Assembly: GCA_963803065.1 (NCBI GenBank)
Contig: CAWDKW010000001.1
Coordinates: 7,421 to 71,420, forward strand
Source of the DNA: DASXMT01 sp963803065
GTDB taxonomy: Bacteria > Actinomycetota > Acidimicrobiia > Acidimicrobiales > RAAP-2
Direction of reading: 5' to 3'
DNA: 64,000 nt
Shown here: in pieces, positions 60,691 to 64,000 of the stretch
How the letters are laid out: every line of letters starts with the position of its first letter
Numbering within the stretch: position 1 is the first letter of the stretch
Notes under the pieces: generated by a model
Databases searched by the model: none
Seen by the model: only the letters and a program-made list of their open reading frames with translations
What the model was told of the DNA's origin: nothing
Program-made: the position numbers and the translations under genes

Positions 60691-61626
60691 TCAGGCAGGC
60701 CGGATCGATCCGCCCCCTTCCCACCTGGTCTCGAACGCGGTGAGATTGGCCGCGGCCTCGTCGTAGCGGATGTTGTTGTCGGCTTGCCTCGGGCCGGCCC
60801 AGCCGTCGAGGAGCTTGCGGTCGTGGCAGAACCATTGGGCCTCGATGGTCCTCCCGTTGTAGGCCAGGGCCTCGTCGTCGGTTGCCAACCAGCCCACGAC
60901 CCGCGCTACCACTTCTGGGGGCGCACCCAGGTTCGAGATCCCGAATTTGACCATGTCCTGGCCGATGCGCTCGGTAGCGATGAGCCCGGGCTGGACGTTG
61001 TAGCAGCGGATGCCCTGATCGCCCAGTTCGACGGCCAGGAACCCGGCGATCCGCTGGAATGCGCCCTTGGAGATCCCGTATCCCATGCCCCAACCACCCT
61101 CCCCGGCCGGCTTGGTGGGGTCGCCGTAGCCGGACGCCGAGGTGATGTTGACCACGGTCCCCCCGCCGTGCTCGATCATCGACGGCAGGATCAGCCGGTT
61201 GAGCACCAGGGGTGCCACCACATTGGCCTCGAGCTGTCGCTCGAGGAGCTCGATCGGGGTGTCGAGGAAGCGGTCCATGTGACCAGGCCCGATATAGCGG
61301 CCGTTGTGCACGACCAGGTCGATTCGCTCCCACTTCCCCAGCACCGAAGCCACCGCGGCGCCGAGCGACGCCCGGTCGAGCAGGTCGGCCGGGACGGGCA
61401 GTGCCTCCTGGCCGGTGTCCCGGATCAGAGCCGCTGTCTCCGACAGGCTTCCCGGTAGGGGAGAGAGGTCGGTCGAGCTGATCGTCGAGGAGTGCTCGCG
61501 CCGTTCGCCGCTGTTCACCGTCCTGGCCGTGATGGCCACGTCGAACCCGGCGCCGGCCAGCTCGACGGCCACGGCCTTTCCGATCCCCCGACTGGCTCCG
61601 GTCACGAACGCCACCTTGCCTGCCAT
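60691..61626 (-). CDS. SDR-family oxidoreductase
   Basis: A 311-residue SDR with TGASRGIGKAVAVEL near residue 9, an insert rich in Ser/Thr (RREHSSTISSTDLSPLPGSLSET), HNGRYIGPGH in place of NNAG, catalytic Ser in NITSASG, YGISKG and a C-terminal extension (WFCHDRKLLDGW). ATG 61626 is chosen; an earlier start would add a Gly/Thr-rich segment. Likely an alcohol/carbonyl dehydrogenase; substrate unknown. Confidence 0.9.
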   Translation of the reverse strand: MAGKVAFVTGASRGIGKAVAVELAGAGFDVAITARTVNSGERREHSSTISSTDLSPLPGSLSETAALIRDTGQEALPVPADLLDRASLGAAVASVLGKWERIDLVVHNGRYIGPGHMDRFLDTPIELLERQLEANVVAPLVLNRLILPSMIEHGGGTVVNITSASGYGDPTKPAGEGGWGMGYGISKGAFQRIAGFLAVELGDQGIRCYNVQPGLIATERIGQDMVKFGISNLGAPPEVVARVVGWLATDDEALAYNGRTIEAQWFCHDRKLLDGWAGPRQADNNIRYDEAAANLTAFETRWEGGGSIRPA

Positions 61627-61709
61627 ACATTCCCCTTCTAGATGAGCGGTCGCCGTTTCCCGATCAGCGGTCGCCGTCCCGAGCGACTGGGTGGATACGG
61701 CGCCGGACG

Positions 61710-62198
61710 TCAGTCCTGCGGTGTGGGGTCCTGGTCCACGAGGTCGGCCAACTTCTCGACCGACTTCTCCATCATCGCCGCCGGCACGATCGGGAAGTGC
61801 TCGCGAACGTTCTCGGGAACATCGCTCCAGTCGCAGTAGTTGGTCACCTCGGTCGCACCAGGACCGACCTCGGCGATCGCCCAACCGTAGACGTGGCCGT
61901 ACGGACCCTGCTCGGCCGAGCCCACGTTCCACTCGAGGAGGGCATCCGGCACGATCCTCGTGACCGTATTGAGGACCTTGTACTTTCCCATCGGGACGTC
62001 ACCGAGGGGCTCCCGGTCCATCTCCATCTCGAAGGTGTCGCCCACGGCCTCGAGCCGCGTCGAGCCTGGCGCCGCCTCGAGCATGCCGGATCCGTCGATC
62101 TCGACCTGCATGTTCGGGTCGGTGACCACCTTGAAGATCTCGGAAGGAGGAGCGTTCACGATCCGGCTGATGGCGATTCGGTTGTCGCCTGCCACCAT
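61710..62198 (-). CDS. SRPBCC (START-like) family protein
   Basis: A 162-residue SRPBCC fold: RIAISRIVNAPPSEIFKVVTDPNMQVEIDGSG at the start, TFEMEMDREPLG, VPDALLEWNVG, ATEVTNYCDWSDVPENV and a long C-terminal helix (MEKSVEKLADLVDQD). Such proteins bind hydrophobic ligands or act as aromatase/cyclases. Three ribosome-binding-site plus start units of 15 bp lie in tandem at the 5-prime end, so starts at 62198, 62228 and 62240 are all possible; the shortest is used here. Confidence 0.85.
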   Translation of the reverse strand: MVAGDNRIAISRIVNAPPSEIFKVVTDPNMQVEIDGSGMLEAAPGSTRLEAVGDTFEMEMDREPLGDVPMGKYKVLNTVTRIVPDALLEWNVGSAEQGPYGHVYGWAIAEVGPGATEVTNYCDWSDVPENVREHFPIVPAAMMEKSVEKLADLVDQDPTPQD

Positions 62199-62240
62199 GT
62201 TGCCTCCAACCGTGCTGCCTCCAACCATGCTGCCTCCCAC
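62196..62240. repeat. three tandem 15-bp units, each with Shine-Dalgarno and start
   Basis: Minus-strand units are variants of GTTGGAGGCAACATG: GGAGG, a four-base spacer, then ATG, ACG or ATG. They are in frame with the SRPBCC gene and encode a repeated VGGNM/VGGST. Weaker copies continue to about 62270. Confidence 0.8.
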
Positions 62241-62336
62241 CGAGTTGGTCCCACGGAGTTGTTCCCACGGGGTTGGTCGATAGAGACACTATCCACCGCG
62301 GCGGGCAGCGTGTCGAAGCGGAAGAACGCCGGGCGC

Positions 62337-63246
62337 TCACGTCCACGGCATGGCGGACCGCTCGTTCCAATAGACCTCTGGTTCCTGGGCGAGCGTCGTC
62401 AGCCGATCGGCGTCCTGCTCCGTGGCGTCGTCGAGAGCCGCCAGGTTCGAGCGCAGCTGGGACACGGTTGCCGCTCCAGAGAGCACGACGTCGGCCCAGG
62501 GCTGGGCCAACGCGGCGGCGAGCGCGATCACGTCGGGACGTTCGCCCAGGGCCGCGGTCGCTGGCCCGGGTACGGCGAGGCGCCCGTTGGCCAGCGCCTC
62601 CTTGACGATCACCGTCCAACCGGCGGCCTTGGCCTCGGCCAGCGCCAGGGCCGGCCGAGGTCTCGAAGAGGTTCCAGGTGGCCTGGACGGCGGAGAAGAG
62701 CGGCCTGTCGTCGACTGCGATCGAGAGCGCCCGGCGGAGGGTACCCGACTGGTGCGGACCGCTGAGGCTGAGTCCGACGGGCACGCCCAACCGGGCCAGG
62801 GCCCGATGGACCCCGGCATCGTCGAGGACCCCGGACTCGATGGTGGCCGAGTGGACCTGGTAGAGCCGCAACCACGGTCCGAGGAGGGCGTCGGTCTCCG
62901 GCCACTGGCGGGCCAGGGCGGCAGCGGAGTGGTCCTTGATCTCGTGCACCGCCGCGTCCACCGCCCAGTCGGCCGTGTAGGTGTACCCCCACTTGGACGA
63001 GACCACGACCCGCTCCGGCTCGATGGCCCGGCGGGTCAGCCACCCGGCCAGGAACTCCTCGGCCCGGCCATAGGAGCGGGCCGCGTCGAACCAGCGGATC
63101 CCCCCTTCCCAGGCTGCATCGCACACCTGATCGCTCCGTGCCCGGAGCGCATCGATCGACCGGTCGGCGCCGAGAGCGGCGCCATGGCCAACGGTCAGAT
63201 ACCCCGGCCGGCCCAACGCGGCGAGGCCCAGTCCCAGGACAGCCAT
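62337..63246 (-). pseudogene. aldo/keto reductase gene with a frameshift
   Basis: The N-terminal two-thirds, from ATG 63246, is an aldo/keto reductase: WFDAARSYGRAEEFL gives Asp and Tyr, VVSSKWGYTY the Lys and LYQVHSATIES the His of the catalytic tetrad. The sequence then leaves frame after ATWNLFETS (about 62660), and the rest (LALAEAKAAGWTVIVKEAL to ERSAMPWT at 62337) continues in another frame. One missing base in the GC-rich stretch near 62650-62660 explains it. With that base restored the protein is about 303 residues, normal for the family. Real decay or sequencing error. Confidence 0.82.
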
Positions 63247-63335
63247 GGCGCATTCTCACCCGTCGATCGGGGCCGGGGCGAACCCGTGGTCAACCGGACC
63301 CGGTCCACCGCGACCGGCGACGGCGTCGCAGGTTC

Positions 63336-64000
63336 TCAGCCCTTGGAGACCTTCTTGGTGCTGCCGTACCCTCGCTCCATGGCCGAGACGATGATGGCTT
63401 CGAAGTCCTTGTCGGTGAGCACGCGGGGCGTTCCCAGCGAGGAGGCGCGCCAGTACAGCTCAGCCAGCCACTCGAGGAGCTCGAGGCGCTCGATGGCCTC
63501 GGCCATCGTGCTGCCGTAGGCAACCGAGCCGTGGTTCTGCATCATGGCCGCGTTCCGGCCCTTCAGCGCCTCGATGACGTTGTCGGCCAGCTCTTGCGAG
63601 CCGAAGGTGGCGTACGCCGCCGTCCGGGGGGTCCCGCCAAGGCCCAGGCAGCTGTAGTGCAATGCGGGCAGCTCGTCGTGGGTGCACGAGAGGGCGGTGG
63701 AGGCCATGGCGTGGGCGTGGGTGATGGCCAGGGCATTGGTGCCGGCGTAGATGCCGGTGTGCAGGGGCACCTCGGAGGTGGGGGCGAGGTCTCCGTCCAC
63801 GACCGCACCGTCGAGATCGATGACCGTGACCATCTTCGCCGTCACCGTGCCGAGGTCGGCCCCGGTGGGGGTGACCGCGACCAGGTCTCCCCGGCGGGCC
63901 GAGATGTTGCCCGCCGTTCCGATCACGAGCCCCCGCTCGGCCAGGTGGCGGCTGGCCGCGGCAACGGCCTCCCGTTCGTCGCCCAAGAGCAACTCGCTCA
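63336..64000 (-). CDS. class II aldolase/adducin-family protein (start at or just beyond window edge)
   Basis: At least 218 residues of a class II aldolase: GLVIGTAGNISARRGDLVAVTPTG at the N terminus, IYAGTNALAITHAHAMAST with HxH zinc ligands and MMQNHGSVAYGSTMAEAIER with the third His. It resembles L-fuculose-phosphate aldolases and related enzymes. An in-frame TTG lies at 63992, but the codon straddling position 64000 ends in TG and could be the true start three codons upstream. Unlike the aldolase at 20603 it has a short N terminus. Confidence 0.88.
   Translation of the reverse strand, partial: SELLLGDEREAVAAASRHLAERGLVIGTAGNISARRGDLVAVTPTGADLGTVTAKMVTVIDLDGAVVDGDLAPTSEVPLHTGIYAGTNALAITHAHAMASTALSCTHDELPALHYSCLGLGGTPRTAAYATFGSQELADNVIEALKGRNAAMMQNHGSVAYGSTMAEAIERLELLEWLAELYWRASSLGTPRVLTDKDFEAIIVSAMERGYGSTKKVSKG

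Noticed and set aside
1..64000. tRNA, rRNA, CRISPR arrays, insertion sequences or prophage genes
   Set aside because: Looked for T-loop/acceptor patterns, regularly spaced repeats and transposase or integrase motifs; none was found.

Overview
The window is a stretch of GC-rich bacterial chromosome. Its content points to an Actinomycetota member: many SDRs, acyl-CoA dehydrogenases, P450s, F420-type luciferase-like oxidoreductases, a mycobacterial-type GH15 trehalase, an NDMA-type alcohol dehydrogenase, DUF2254/DUF202 membrane proteins and frequent GTG starts. An uncultivated Acidimicrobiia-like or mycobacterium-related lineage would fit, but this is inference. No rRNA, tRNA, CRISPR array, phage or transposase was seen. 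About 57 genes are supported. Two are broken by single-base frameshifts and two run off the window ends.

Region A (1-23.7 kb) is a catabolic neighbourhood: two related P450s, two cyclase-family hydrolases, a Baeyer-Villiger monooxygenase, a fused ThDP dehydrogenase E1, several SDRs, an acyl-CoA ligase, a VOC protein, an amidohydrolase, an AhpD/CMD-like protein, an acyl-CoA dehydrogenase, a Rieske oxygenase, a class II aldolase and a sulfotransferase. Four divergent promoters here carry the same GTAC-type palindrome (consensus TGTACCGATCGGTACA), so much of the region looks like one regulon. The TetR gene at 17075-17770, which has a related half-site upstream, is the best candidate regulator. 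A separate P450/TetR pair at the left edge has its own tandem operators.

Region B (23.8-47 kb) holds a polytopic glycosyltransferase-like protein, an NDMA-type alcohol dehydrogenase and an SDR. It then has a run of P450, hyuB, hyuA (frameshifted), VOC and two acyl-CoA dehydrogenases, followed by an epoxide hydrolase with a luciferase-like oxidoreductase, and an SDR. A second operon of P450, amidohydrolase, VOC and N-acyl-amino-acid deacylase follows, then an SDR-TetR pair divergent from another P450. Five promoter-proximal copies of a different 17-bp motif (consensus TTGACKTCGAYGTCGAA) link these units. The TetR at 44077-44760 sits in an operon headed by one copy and is the natural candidate regulator.

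Region C (47-64 kb) is more housekeeping-like: two uncharacterised proteins, a small VOC protein, DUF2254 and DUF202 membrane proteins, and a single-chain ECF-type transporter with membrane domain, two ATPases and EcfT in one polypeptide. It continues with an F420-type oxidoreductase, an amidohydrolase plus cupin pair, an alpha/beta hydrolase, GH15 trehalase/glucoamylase, an SDR, an SRPBCC protein, a frameshifted aldo/keto reductase and a class II aldolase.

Taken together, regions A and B look like oxidative breakdown of one or more hydrophobic, probably cyclic, carboxyl-containing compounds: hydroxylation, ketone formation by SDRs, Baeyer-Villiger insertion or ring opening, hydrolysis, CoA activation and beta-oxidation. 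The substrate cannot be read from the sequence.
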